Positions 33,835 to 43,669 of a DNA stretch of 64,000 bases are shown piece by piece. The translations under genes were made by a program, and so were the position numbers. Source of the stretch: Odontocerum albicorne (lineage: Eukaryota; Arthropoda; Insecta; Trichoptera; Odontoceridae); contig OX463841.1 of assembly GCA_949825065.1 (NCBI GenBank), forward strand, positions 19,414,479 through 19,478,478, in the 5' to 3' direction. The notes beneath the pieces are model-generated. The model ran no database searches, had not been told where the DNA came from, and saw nothing but the letters and a program-made list of their open reading frames with translations. Position 1 is the stretch's first letter. Every line of letters starts with the position of its first letter.

Positions 33835-34147
33835 GAAAAGGGGAATACGATCAGCGGGGGGAGAAACACACGTAGATAGATCCGTAGCCAAAATAATCAG
33901 CGATATTTCGAAATTATTTTCTTTCACCTTGATATTTATATGATACATTCCGAGAAACAATATTTTTTAAATTTACTTTGCGAGACATATTTGTAATATA
34001 CAAGTATCTCGTCAAGGTTGTTAGAAAATGTGAAAAGAAAAGAAAATGTGATATTTAGGTGAAAAATGAAAAACTCGAAGATGTAAAGATATTTTGGTTG
34101 GGTTGGATAGTATATTTTTTGATGGTAGGACCGTTATGAAAGACCGA
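33835..34147 (+). repeat. Dispersed repeat A, interrupted by Jockey LINE
   Basis: CGATCAGCGGGGGGAGAAAC, GATAGATCCGTAGCC, AATCAGCGATAT, GATACATTCCGAG and CATATTTGTAATATA match 42365-42530 in order. The matching downstream part (ATATACTCGAACCGAACAGT) appears here only at 37487, on the far side of the Jockey insertion. Confidence 0.75.
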
Positions 34148-34160
34148 TATCAAATGACTA
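34148..34160. repeat. Target-site duplication, 3' side of Jockey copy
   Basis: TATCAAATGACTA here and TATCAAATTACTA at 37471-37483 differ at one of 13 positions and bracket the LINE. Confidence 0.8.
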
Positions 34161-34586
34161 CAAGTGATGGATAGCTTGTTCGGAGTTTCGGTCCGATGGT
34201 AGGACACCCTACTCCTTCATCGGATAAGTTCTGACTGTTAAGATATTTATTGGAAATTTTTGGATCTTTTTGGGAATCGGGAAAGGATAGGTTTGTGGTA
34301 ATTGTTTTGATTTTATGAATGATTATGAGAAATTATAAACGATTAAATACATATATAAATATGATGATATGTACATAATATTAAATACAAATATACATAA
34401 ATTTGTGTCGTCACACACTGTTTTATATTGAATGGGTGAAAAAAAAAAAAAAAAAATGAATTGTGAATAAATTATAAGAATGTATATAGTATATGTAGAT
34501 AAGTAAATGAGTGGGGAAATGTGTGTGACTTTTATAAATATATTAAGGTGTAGAAAATGTTTATTGAAGGTGAGAAATGCGGTTGC

Positions 34587-37394
34587 CTATGGGGGTAAAC
34601 TGTCTGCCGGAGGAATTATCGATGATGGGGTGTTCAGAGTGACAATCGGGGGGTCATTTGGGGGGATGATTAGAGTTAAAGAGGGGGGGGTCGGGGGGAT
34701 GTTTCGCAATATTGATTTCGGACGAGTGTGTCTGTAACTGGTGTTCGCGTTGTAGTTATCTAAGGCTTTTATGACTGGGTTGGGATGACGGGATATAGAG
34801 CTGTAGAACCTTTCGGCCAGAGCGCGCATATGTTCGGGGATAGTATGTAGTTTGGTATCTGCGTGGAGTCTTGAATTACGGACGATGTAGGGTGCTTTTA
34901 AAATTATGCGGAGGGCTTTGTTTTGAATGATCTGAATGTGATGTAGCGTTGTTTTCTTCGCGTGGCCCCAGACCGGAAGGGCGTATGTCAGTTGCGGTCT
35001 GACGATCGCTTTATATAGATGGAGTTTAGTGCGCGTGCTAAGTTTGCTGTATTTACTGATCAAGGGAAATAATGATTTGAGTGTTCCGTGAGCTTTTGAT
35101 TTGATATTGAGGGCGTGTTTATGCCACGAGAGTCTACTGTCTAATGTGAGGCCTAGGTATTTTACGTGTTTTGACCATGGGACGCTCTGGCCGAAGAGTT
35201 TAAGAGTTCTGATGGGTTTGATGTATCTGCGTGAGAAGCGGACTGCTGTGCTTTTGGTGGGATTTATTTTGATCTTCCATTTGGTGCACCAGTGCTCCAG
35301 AATGGGAATGAAGTCTTGCAGTCTGTTGTGGGATACGGACTCATATTTCGATGAAGAGAGAAAGGCTGTGTCGTCAGCGTATTGCGCGGTGATACAATGT
35401 GTACGTGAAAATTGGGGCATATCGCTCGTGTATATGTTATACAGGATAGGGGACAACAGTGCACCTTGGGGCACACCTGCCAGAATGGGGCGAGGGGATG
35501 AGTTTATACCGTCTATTTTGACGGAGAAGGAGCGATTTTCAAGGAATGATGCGATGATTTGCACTAGTCTGAGGGGAATACCTGACTTGTGCAGTTTGAA
35601 TATGAGTCCGTTGAGCCAGACTGTGTCGAAGGCTTTCGCCACGTCTAGTGAAAGGAGGGTCGTGAGGCCTTTGGAGCTGAAGTATTTGATGATGTGTTCT
35701 ACAACGCGAAGAAGCTGATGGTTGGTAGAGTGTAATGGCCTAAATCCGTGTTGCGAATCTGGGATGATGTTACGTGAGTAAGTTTCTAACGAGAGACGTT
35801 CTAGGATTAATTTTTCGAGCACTTTACCTAGAGTCGGGAGCAGACTGATCGGTCTGTAATTTTCAGGGATAACGTGGCTTTTACCCGGTTTAGGGAACAT
35901 GATGACGTCGGCGTTTTTGAATGGGGTTGGAAAGAATTTATGTCGAAGGCAGGCATTGTAAATGGCGGTAAGGGCGTAAATGGCTTTTTTCGGAAGTTTT
36001 TTCAAGGTGAGATTATTGATTTTATCGGGGCCGGGGGCTTTTTTGTTGATGAGATTTTTTATGATAGATTGAATTTCTAACGGTGAGAAGAAGTCTGTGG
36101 TGGGGGGGGTTTGCTCATTTAATATGTCGGCAACTGCGTTGTCGACCATTATTGAGTGAGAGGGGTTAGAGAGGTCTGCATTTGGCGAGAAGATATTAGC
36201 TAGAGAGTCAGCAAAGGTCTCTGCGCGGTCGCGAGCAGAGAAAACGGGGCCATTTGGTCCTTGAAGAGAGCTGGGTCGGGAGGGCGTTTTTCTAAGGCTA
36301 CGCGTTAGTTTCCATTTGAGTCCATCATTGTATTCGAGAGACTCGACGAAGTCTGACCATTTGTCATTGCGGAGTTGCTGTAGGAGGTGTTTGATTTTTT
36401 TGACTAATCTGTTGTAGTCGGTTTTGTAAGAGGGGACAGCTGTGTTTTGCCACAACTTTCTGGTTTTGTTTTTTTCCATAATCAGTATTTTGATATGTGG
36501 AGGAAGGGGAAGTTCGGGTTTATCAGCTGGTCTCTCTTTTGAAGAGGATGTGAGAGCGGATTTGATGGTGGTTGTGAAGTCATTTATAGCGGCGTCTATG
36601 GAGTTCGTGTCGGGGAAGGTTGTCGGTATTTTGATGCTGCTGTCGACGTTAATAGCGAAATCGCTCCACGAGGTGATGTGTCGCGGAGGGGCTGAGGGCG
36701 AGAAGGGTGGTAAGCCATCCGTCAATTGAAGTAATACCGGGTAGTGATCGGATTGAAGCTGGTGAACAGTCGTGAGATCTGTTTGATAGAGAATGTCGTT
36801 ATGGACAATGATGTCGATGACATCAGGGCGATGATTGTCTATTAGTGGATAGAGGGTGGGAGACGTGGGTCCTTCCACGAAGTATCTTTTCCGGGAGGAG
36901 ATTTCGTCAAGTTTATTACCGTGAGTGTTGGAAGTGCGGCTGTGCCAGAAGGGGTGTTTAGCATTTAGATCTCCCGCCATGATGGTGGGGATATTATCTG
37001 CGAGGAATGAGTCCAATTCAGACTCGACAAGTGGGGAGGTAGGTGGAAGATAAGTCGCGCAAAGTTTAAGAGGGCCGTGATTGGCGGTGTTCACCACTAC
37101 GTATGTGGATTCTATGTTGACGGTGGAAGGGGAGGGGATGTGGCAGTGGTCTATTGTGCTTTTGATGAGAGTTGCGGTGCCGCCTTTTCTGCCGATGAGG
37201 CGGTCGTCTCTGTAGCAGTAGTAGTTACGGATGCTGTAACGGTAGCTCGGTTTGAGATGCGTTTCCGTTATCAGCAACACGTCCAGGTTGTGTTCGAGAA
37301 GGAAATCCTCGACCTCTTGTTTATGTGTTCTGAGGGAACCGTTTGCATTCCAGAACGCGGCGGATATATGGGATGGTTTATAGGTGCGAGCCAT
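34587..37394 (-). CDS. Jockey ORF2: endonuclease-reverse transcriptase
   Basis: The 935-codon frame is uninterrupted and encodes the enzyme that nicks target DNA and copies the element RNA from the nick. Residues about 8-220 form an APE-like endonuclease: FWNANG (14-19), the metal-binding glutamate in LLITETH (E44), GDLNAKHPFW (141-150), DVID (191-194) and SDHYP (215-219). The linker runs to about 450. The reverse transcriptase has KKAPGPDKI, YRPISLLPTLGKVLEKLI, HGFRPLHSTNHQLLR, SLDVAKAFDTVW, GVPQGALLSPILYNIY and the catalytic YADD at 672-675, followed by the thumb with YLGLTLDSRLSWHKH and YALPVWGHAKK. Length and motif spelling fit the Jockey clade. The start is chosen because the ORF1 stop overlaps it by 17 bp, a Jockey-like arrangement. 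An intact frame implies a recent insertion, but ORF1 is missing, so it could act only in trans. Confidence 0.95.
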   Translation of the reverse strand: MARTYKPSHISAAFWNANGSLRTHKQEVEDFLLEHNLDVLLITETHLKPSYRYSIRNYYCYRDDRLIGRKGGTATLIKSTIDHCHIPSPSTVNIESTYVVVNTANHGPLKLCATYLPPTSPLVESELDSFLADNIPTIMAGDLNAKHPFWHSRTSNTHGNKLDEISSRKRYFVEGPTSPTLYPLIDNHRPDVIDIIVHNDILYQTDLTTVHQLQSDHYPVLLQLTDGLPPFSPSAPPRHITSWSDFAINVDSSIKIPTTFPDTNSIDAAINDFTTTIKSALTSSSKERPADKPELPLPPHIKILIMEKNKTRKLWQNTAVPSYKTDYNRLVKKIKHLLQQLRNDKWSDFVESLEYNDGLKWKLTRSLRKTPSRPSSLQGPNGPVFSARDRAETFADSLANIFSPNADLSNPSHSIMVDNAVADILNEQTPPTTDFFSPLEIQSIIKNLINKKAPGPDKINNLTLKKLPKKAIYALTAIYNACLRHKFFPTPFKNADVIMFPKPGKSHVIPENYRPISLLPTLGKVLEKLILERLSLETYSRNIIPDSQHGFRPLHSTNHQLLRVVEHIIKYFSSKGLTTLLSLDVAKAFDTVWLNGLIFKLHKSGIPLRLVQIIASFLENRSFSVKIDGINSSPRPILAGVPQGALLSPILYNIYTSDMPQFSRTHCITAQYADDTAFLSSSKYESVSHNRLQDFIPILEHWCTKWKIKINPTKSTAVRFSRRYIKPIRTLKLFGQSVPWSKHVKYLGLTLDSRLSWHKHALNIKSKAHGTLKSLFPLISKYSKLSTRTKLHLYKAIVRPQLTYALPVWGHAKKTTLHHIQIIQNKALRIILKAPYIVRNSRLHADTKLHTIPEHMRALAERFYSSISRHPNPVIKALDNYNANTSYRHTRPKSILRNIPPTPPSLTLIIPPNDPPIVTLNTPSSIIPPADSLPP

Positions 37395-37470
37395 GTTCTT
37401 GGATGTAGTTGAGGAGGTTCATGGCTTCGGTGATGGCTGATTTTAAGTTATTCAAAATGAGATCGCGATT
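37378..37470 (-). pseudogene. Jockey ORF1 C-terminal remnant
   Basis: The last 31 codons of ORF1 survive, translating to a peptide ending NLLNYIQEHGSHL before TAA (37378-37380). It is in frame up to the 5' truncation point at 37470. ORF1 proteins of this clade are RNA-binding chaperones. The zinc-knuckle region is not retained. The stop lies inside ORF2, 17 bp of overlap, so ORF2 translation probably depended on reinitiation. Confidence 0.75.
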
Positions 37471-37483
37471 TATCAAATTACTA
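37471..37483. repeat. Target-site duplication, 5' side of Jockey copy
   Basis: TATCAAATTACTA pairs with 34148-34160. Repeat A resumes directly after it. Confidence 0.8.
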
Positions 37484-37559
37484 AGATATACTCGAACCGA
37501 ACAGTATAAAAGTAAAAGGGAACACAATAAACAAAATCCAATGACAGAATTAAAAGGTT

Positions 37560-37900
37560 ACCAGAAATCGAAAATATGTCGTTAATTATTCACACTCTTC
37601 TATTTATCTTTATCTTACCAGTAGTCTGTTATCATCAGCTTCCCAGCTATCCTTCAACCTTCTTAGAGGCCTTGCTGGAAGACGACTACCAGAGGATATT
37701 ACAAGCAAGGGAACTCTTGTGTTCCATTTTTTTACATGGCCTCGCCAGTGGCTTTTGCGATTTCTACCCCATCTCACAATATCTTCTACTTTAAAAATTT
37801 CTCGGATATGAGAGTTTCTAACTTAATCTCTAAACGTTTTGCTTACAATGGCTTTAAGGGGTTTCATTTCATTTTTTCTGAGTATACTTTTTGTTTTTGT
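37560..37900. other. No supported gene
   Basis: A 72-codon plus frame (37576-37794) begins with a hydrophobic stretch that could mimic a signal peptide, but no family is recognisable and nothing continues it. Confidence 0.35.
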
Positions 37901-37909
37901 TGCATAGAC

Positions 37910-37960
37910 CAGAGGTCGGCAGAAGCGGCTCGCGAGACGCATGCGGCTCTTTGCATAGAC
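37910..37960. mobile_element. hAT-type terminal fragment
   Basis: CAGAGGTCGGCAGAAGCGGC and TCGCGAGACGCATGCGGCTC resemble the CAGAGGTCGGCAA termini of hAT-type elements. The octamer GCATAGAC stands both before it (37902-37909) and after 43 bp (37953-37960), as an 8-bp target duplication around a tiny remnant would. The short length makes this tentative. Confidence 0.45.
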
Positions 37961-38131
37961 GTTTGCGGCTCTTCAGGCATAAACTCCAATTTTACCTCAT
38001 CTCAAGCAGCCTTATAACTAATGAGTTTGTTATTTTAGCCGGATCCCCAATAACACGCCAGTGGCCAGTGGTCGTTGCTGTCGCAACGAGTAAAGATGAA
38101 CTGAGGGATACTTGTATCTCTTTCTTACAAC

Positions 38132-38195
38132 GATAATCGAGTTAATATTTTCCGAAACTACGAGTACAATGATAATCGAGTTAATATTTTCCGAA
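38132..38195. repeat. 25-bp direct repeat separated by 14 bp
   Basis: GATAATCGAGTTAATATTTT plus CCGAA occurs at 38132-38156 and 38171-38195. The 14-bp spacer contains TACGAGTA (38159-38166). Confidence 0.9.
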
Positions 38196-38341
38196 GGGAT
38201 CTTCACTCAGCCTTGCATCAGTCCATCTTCGCACCGATTGGTTACTCCGGAAAATAGTTTTACTGATTTCGAAGTTTTCTGTGAAAGTACGGCAACTTGC
38301 TAGACCGTTTGAACTCCAGACCTTAAGCCGCTTTATAAGTA

Positions 38342-39620
38342 TTAGGTGTTAACATAAGTTGTGTCCGTTTTTTTTCTAATTTAAAAGTGGACACTAAAAG
38401 TAAAACAAAATGGTAAAGATTATACGCCATTCGAAAGAAAATTTTCTGCTCTACAAGATATTGGGTTTGCTTTTACGTTACATATATTATTTTATTTGAT
38501 TACAAGCCTTCAAAATGGAATGTCAAGTAGACGAAAGTGAGCATTTTCGACACCTCCTTCTGTTCGCGTTCAATCGAGGGAATATAGCTGCCAAAGCTGC
38601 TCGCGATATTTGTGAAGTGTACGGTGAAGATGCTATGAATGAAAGGACAGCTCGTCGATTGTTTTTGCGTTGCAAAGACGGTAATTTCAACCTTAAAGAT
38701 ATGGAGCGTTCCGGATGACCAGTGGACTTCGATGAGGACCGCTTAAACCATATTATTCATGAAGATCCCCTTCAAACCACCGTAGAATTGGCTGAGCAGA
38801 TGAATTGTAGTCACATGACTGTATACTGCCGTCTTAAATCAACAGGAAAACTCTAGAAGTTCGGCGCTTGGGTTCCACATGTTTTGAGTGAAAACAACAA
38901 AAATCAACGTTCGACAATTTCTGCTGGTTTTCTCGCGCATCATCGAGCTACGCATGGCCACATCATTACTGGTGATGAAAAATGGTGCCTGTATGTAAAT
39001 ATGAAGAAACGGAAATAATTGGTGAGTTATGGTCAACATGCAACGCCCAGAGCGAAACAAGGTTTGCATCCGCGCAAGACGGTGATTTGCATCTGGTGGG
39101 ATTGGCAAGGCGTCATTCACTACGAGATACTTGAACGTAATCAGACAATCAACGTGGAGCTATACATTCTGCAAATACAGTGGCTCAACACTGCAATTCA
39201 ACAAAAAAAGTCGGATCGGCAATATGGCGTTATTCTGCAACACGATAACGCCCGCCCTCATATCGCCAACATTACGAAAAATGCCATTCAAACGCTTGAT
39301 TGGGAAGTTCTGCTGCACCTTCCATATTCTGTAGACCTCGCGCCGTCGGATTTCTACCTTTTCCGGTCACTTTCGAACAATTTGCGCGGCGTTTCCTTCA
39401 ATAATGACGTTGAATTGCGGACATGGTTGGACAAATTCCTCGAGTCAAGACCGGATGGTTTTTATCGCACAGGCATTGCAAAACTTGTAGAACGTTAGCA
39501 AGAAGTTGTAAATAATGAAAGGGAATACATTATTGACTAATTTGTTGTAATTTTTTTTATTGTGTCCTCTTGTTCTCTTCATTTGGAAAAAAAACGAACA
39601 CAACTTATGTTCACACCCAA
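38342..39620 (+). mobile_element. Complete mariner element, 1279 bp
   Basis: Inverted termini TTAGGTGTTAACATAAGTTG (38342 onward) and, complemented, TTGGGTGTGAACATAAGTTG (ending 39620) extend about 34 bp with four or five mismatches, including a shared T-rich inner part. A TA stands on each side (38340-38341 and 39621-39622), the mariner target duplication. The length is typical of full-length mariners. It encodes one transposase frame with three stop codons. Confidence 0.95.
38515..39498 (+). pseudogene. mariner DD34D transposase, three in-frame stops
   Basis: The transposase cuts and rejoins the element at TA sites. The single reading frame (328 codons including the stop) has no frameshift but is interrupted at 38716-38718 (TGA), 38854-38856 (TAG) and 39016-39018 (TAA). 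The N-terminus has the first helix-turn-helix, HFRHLLLFAFNRGNIAAKAA and NERTARRLFLRCKDGNFNL, and then a second, TTVELAEQMNCSHMTVYCRL. The linker is WVPHVL. Catalytic motifs are HIITGDEKWCLY (first D), VILQHDNARPH (second D) and YSVDLAPSDFYLF (third D). 34 residues separate the last two, defining mariner. TGA in ERSG-stop-PVDFDED was probably CGA. A segment before the first motif looks slightly shortened. Inactive as it stands. Confidence 0.95.
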
Positions 39621-39624
39621 TACA

Positions 39625-40130
39625 TTTACTGTTCTGCGAGTCATTTTCTTTCATCCGTGACTTCGAACCTTAAGTATGTCATCATCTGAAGAAGAGTACA
39701 TTTGGCCAGTTTCTTTTTCGTCACTATTTGACGTCCAGCTCATAAAAAATAAATAAGATTTCGGTCTTCTATTACAAATCGCTTAGGATTTGATTATTTT
39801 ATCCCCCATAACATTGCGGGTGGTTGTGGGACCGAACTGAATTCATCAATTGGTTTTTCATTAATCATATGTTTACTTTCTTCTTAACTCCTCTTATTGT
39901 TAGCAAATTTTACATGAACACATTCATTTTTAGTGCGAGCATTGTTGGAATTTTATTGACGCATAACTCATGAAGAGCCTCGAATCTGCAGAAGTTGATG
40001 GTTATGGATATTGTTGAAAATTACAGTTCTTATGCAAAACAATCGGTAAATTCCAAGTTTTGCCATCGAACCCTTGTTTGACGTCAGTGACTCAGAGTTG
40101 CTGCAAATTATAGAAGTTTGTTCATAGTAG
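39625..40130. other. No supported feature
   Basis: AT-rich with no recognisable coding or repeat content. Confidence 0.45.
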
Positions 40131-40134
40131 ATTG

Positions 40135-40345
40135 TATTGTATTTTCGTTGTATACTGTAAAACTGGCGGATTTACTGTCGGGTAGAAATCTCTTCAAACC
40201 AACCAGAAATATGGTAAAGAGATCTTAAGTGAAAACTAGACTGGAACCGTATTTAAAAAATCTGGGTTTTGAAAAAAATCGGATCCACCCCTTCCGGGTT
40301 TAAAGACAAACATCGTACCAACTAAGTCACGGAGATCGATGTTCA
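40135..40345 (-). repeat. tRNA-derived SINE, family 1, full length
   Basis: From TTTTCGTTGTATACTG and TGGCGGATTTACTG through AACCAACCAGAAATATGG, GATCTTAAGTGAAAAC, the degenerate B-box and the head complement CCAACTAAGTCACGGAGATC. A complete minus-strand copy. Confidence 0.9.
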
Positions 40346-40489
40346 ATATTGATTCCCATCTGCAGTCATGAAGTGTACATTGGATCTTCTTTTAATATCA
40401 AGTAATATTCTATTAAACCCAACAGTTTTACGCCCGACATGCATTATACATTTCAACAACAATCATTTTACAAATAAACTTACTAAATC

Positions 40490-40880
40490 AACCGCAAAAT
40501 CTTCAAAAATTATGTTGCACAGAGGTGTGCTAGTGCCAATCTTGATGTATGGATGCGAAGTTTGAGCATTTAAAAGGAGCAGAATAAATACGTGCCTTAC
40601 TCAGAATATCTGATTCTATAATATTTGATAAGTAAAAAAATATCGGATAGAGAACAACTGTTTCTTACAGACAAATATAAGCTGAATTTAAAAAAGAGGT
40701 TTGACCACATTAAGGTAATAAGTTACGAAATACTTGCAAAATAAAAATATTTATCTGAAATCAATGAAGAGAGAGCAAGAGGGAGACCAAGGAAAGAGTG
40801 GATTGCGATATAACTGATGGATATAAATATTCAACAAAAAAAACAGCACCTAAGTGATCACAACCTAAATGGAACCATTA
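40490..40880 (+). pseudogene. LINE ORF2 thumb and C-terminal relic
   Basis: The plus-strand peptide HRGVLVPILMYGCEV is the thumb-region motif (LxPxLxYGxExW) of LINE reverse transcriptases. It is followed, across frame breaks, by a decayed helix-rich tail and by EINEERARGRPRKEWI, equivalent to the ERxRGRPxKTW segment of the tail at 62 kb. Confidence 0.75.
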
Positions 40881-40954
40881 AGTGCTGTGTAATACTCGTA
40901 AATGATATTTTACCTATTTCCAAATATTCTAGTCTTAGTTGTTAAAAAAACGTT

Positions 40955-41145
40955 AGTTTTTTTAGTAACTTTATACACGTGTTACTAAAATAAATTAAAT
41001 ATCCTTTTTTATGAGACGTATACGATTTATTTATATGAAGAAAAAAATACAGAACTTACAATTTGAAAATCACTCTCACTGGATGAATTTTCCGTTGTTG
41101 TTCTTTCAGGCGTTTATAAATATATCACAGATTACTGTATAACTA
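40955..41145 (+). mobile_element. Internal fragment of the pogo-type family
   Basis: GTGTTACTAAAATAAATTAA, ATGAGACGTATACGATTTAT, TTATATGAAG and GAAAATCACTCTCACTGGAT match 56515-56680 and the complement of 16850-17135. No termini found. Confidence 0.55.
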
Positions 41146-41667
41146 TAGAAAAACTAAAGATTTCATTATGATAAAGAATAGTTTCGCCCCTCCCGAAGTG
41201 CCAGCTACTCGTATAACGATTCGGTTTCCCTTGCTGTGCGTTTCAGATATCATTTTATTTGATACTCAACATAATTCTTTCTACACCCATCTACACATTT
41301 TGGCTCCCGAGTGTACCGAGTGATATCTTAGGCAACGAAACTCCTTCGTCAATCCTCAGTTCAGATCTAAGAACTGGATCAGATCCAGTTATTAGATCTT
41401 TACTCTCAATTCAGCCTATCAACGTCAATTAGCTGGTTGTGAAATGATTTTTTTCTTACCTTTTATTTTTATCTGAGATTCAACGATACCGATGAAGCCA
41501 TTTTACTTTCTTGTCCTAAATGTTAATGAGTCGTCAAAACGCGGCTCCGTGAAAATCAATTTGTATTGATCACAGGTATTGAGTCTATGACTTTCTAAAT
41601 AATTAAGAATGTGTTGTATATGATATTTAAGTTCATGTTGTTAACAATATAAAAAGGAAACACCATC

Positions 41668-41860
41668 TACAAGGTGCATGGCTACGTGGTAATGCGTTGG
41701 ACTTCTTCGCATCCCGCTCTGTGTTATTCCCATCGAATAACAAAGGCATTTTTTCGACTATTATTCGGGGGTATAAGTAATATGGCTTCGGTCATATCAG
41801 TTCTTACAAAAAATCTTAGGTATCTCAATAGTCAGTATAGTTCCATCATAATGACGTGAT
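41668..41860 (+). repeat. tRNA-derived SINE, family 2
   Basis: GGTGCATGGCTACGTGGTAA, GCGTTGGACTTCTTCGCATC, AACAAAGGCATTTTTTCGAC, TATTCGGGGGTATAAG and GGCTTCGGTCATATCAG are in the same order as at 24560-24720. The B-box is deleted or degraded in this copy. Confidence 0.75.
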
Positions 41861-42049
41861 ATTTTCCTTTTTAAAAAAATTAAAACAATTATTTGCACAC
41901 AGAAACTCAAAACTTGAAAAAATCGATCAAAAAAAGATATCAGATGTCTTTATAGGAATTTAAATCAAGTATTATGCGTCCTCTCCGCTTACCCCATTAG
42001 GGAAAACCTAGATATATAAGTAAATAAGGAAAATGGATTGTGTTCGGCA

Positions 42050-42600
42050 TTCCAGTTTACGATAATGTCAAAAAGCAACCCGTGGGGAACACACAAAAAA
42101 GAGACCCTGAAACTGCAGGTTTTAAAAATAGCTCGAGTTTAGATCGGAGAGAATTGATAAAAACGGTTCAGGATCGACGAATTTATTGCCAATATTGGTC
42201 TGCGATACGAACGAAAATTTACCGAAGTCCCAAATACTCGTAATTCCCTCCAATATCGAGGTTATTCCGTATCGAGAATCGTTTCACGATCAGAATGATT
42301 CACGAAACTATCGATATTTCTTATTGAATCACTTTCTTTCCGTCTCTTTATTGTACGGGTCGGGAAATAATATCAGTGGGGGGCAAAATACTCGTAGATG
42401 GATCCGTAGCGAAAAGAATCAGCGATATATCGATAATGATTTGTGTTATGTATAAATGAAACATTCCGAGGAAGATTATTTTTTTATTATACTTTATATA
42501 TTCTCACGAGATACATTTGTAATATATCTGATAGAATGATAGAAATATTTCAAACAGTCAACGGGGCACTTAAACAAATATACTCGAACCGAACAGTGTC
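42050..42600 (+). repeat. Dispersed repeat B, homologous to repeat A
   Basis: 42365-42530 matches 33840-34005, and ATATACTCGAACCGAACAGT at 42580-42599 matches the segment beyond the Jockey insertion at 37487. This is therefore the uninterrupted arrangement. The upstream part (42050-42350) is less AT-rich but unrecognised. No coding frame, so it may be a solo LTR or non-autonomous element. Confidence 0.65.
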
Positions 42601-42668
42601 AAGTCTGCTAATACGAGTATGGTAGAGTGAGTGGCTCTCACTCTACCATACTCGTATTAGCAGACTTG
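42600..42668. repeat. Perfect hairpin, 32-bp arms, 5-nt loop
   Basis: The arm at 42600-42631 (starting CAAGTCTGCTAATACGAG) is exactly complemented at 42637-42668, with loop TGGCT. It lies at the end of repeat B and holds one octamer in each arm. Perfect identity implies a very recent origin or active correction. Confidence 0.97.
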
Positions 42669-42689
42669 TTTTGTAATATATTAGTGCCA

Positions 42690-43085
42690 ACTTTGGTTTG
42701 AAATTGGATTTGGAAAAATAATGAAAGGAGCATTAAAAGTGCTGTAAAAATGCTTACACTGAAAATAATAGATGTGACGATGCATGACAGAATACGGAAT
42801 CGATTAAGGAAGGATGAATTTAAACTCGGGACTGATGTGATAAGCAGAATGAAAAGAATTACTTTTAGATGGTTTGGGAATTAAGAAAGAATTATTAAAA
42901 AAAGATTGACAGATAAATCAACCAAGGATTGTATGATTGGTCGAAAACCGAAGAAAATATGATTGTATAAAGTGAAACAAACTTTAAAAGCATGAAATGT
43001 TAGAAACCTGATAAACTGAGGCATATGTTGAGAAAGCGAAAAACGAATGCCATAATAGAAAAGTGTGGCACTATATCCGTTTTGC
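42690..43085 (+). pseudogene. LINE ORF2 C-terminal relic
   Basis: Across frame breaks the plus strand shows a decayed thumb region, MHDRIRNRLRKDEFKL, RMKRITFRWFG and RLTDKSTKDCMIGRKPKK. The pattern parallels VMRDECELK, LRWLGYVDRMNEERLTKQ and GKPMKTW at 62 kb. Old copy. Confidence 0.68.
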
Positions 43086-43517
43086 CACGTTTTAAAAGGT
43101 ATGCAGTTCGTATTTTTTAATTAATTTAATTGTACAATAAAATAATCGATAAAAAACAAGAACTCCTGATATTAGAATGTTTCTCATCAAATATTTTTAT
43201 CGACCTCGCCTCAAGATGCGTCGAGTTCAGCAAGAGTTATAAACTCCATCATAACCGAGTTTCAAGTAAAAGGCTTTCTGCCTTTTCTTTTTACTTCATA
43301 GATGTTGCCGGTGTGGTTTGTAAAACATATTATTGAACATATATTATTATAGAAGCGGGTTATTTATAAAAGCGAAATTATTTTCATTATAAATTAATTA
43401 ATACTCGTAATAATGCTCAACCTGAGGGACTTACAATCAGTGAATACGGACATTGGTAACCCGAGGTAACACAAATACGGTGACGACGCCCCTTTAACTC
43501 TCATAAGTTACAGTCTA

Positions 43518-43669
43518 CAGGCTGTCGCAAAAAAAATGTATCCACAATTTTAATGATTATATAGTCTGTATTTACTAGTATACGAGTACATCATCCCTTT
43601 CAACGTTCACAATAAACTACATAAATGTATTTTTTTATACTTAGTGGATACATTTTTTGCGACACCCTG
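43518..43669. mobile_element. Small mariner-type MITE, 152 bp
   Basis: Inverted ends CAGGCTGTCGCAAAAAAAAT and, complemented, CAGGGTGTCGCAAAAAATG extend through GTATCCAC. TA stands on each side (43516-43517 and 43670-43671). CAGGGTGTC-type ends are common in mariner-like MITEs. No coding capacity. One octamer TACGAGTA lies at 43581-43588. Confidence 0.9.

Larger units (their letters stand above)
34161..37470 (-). mobile_element. Jockey-clade LINE, 5'-truncated, 3310 bp
   Basis: The element is bracketed by a 13-bp target duplication with one mismatch. On the minus strand it begins inside ORF1 (31 codons left), overlaps into an intact ORF2 and ends in a 426-bp 3' untranslated region. The 3' terminus reads CATCACTTG with no poly-A tail. 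A 19-A run on the plus strand at 34439-34457 lies within the 3' UTR as poly-T in element sense. A second copy of the last 59 bp is at 54039-54097. It inserted into repeat A. Confidence 0.88.

Noticed and set aside
34439..34457. 19-A run taken as the Jockey poly-A tail
   Set aside because: It is on the wrong strand for the element (poly-T in sense) and lies inside the 3' UTR, 280 bp from the end defined by the target duplication.
35101..35718. 205-codon plus frame and other plus frames across 34.5-37.4 kb
   Set aside because: They lie antisense to the intact Jockey ORF2 and have no recognisable domain. They are shadows of its codon pattern.
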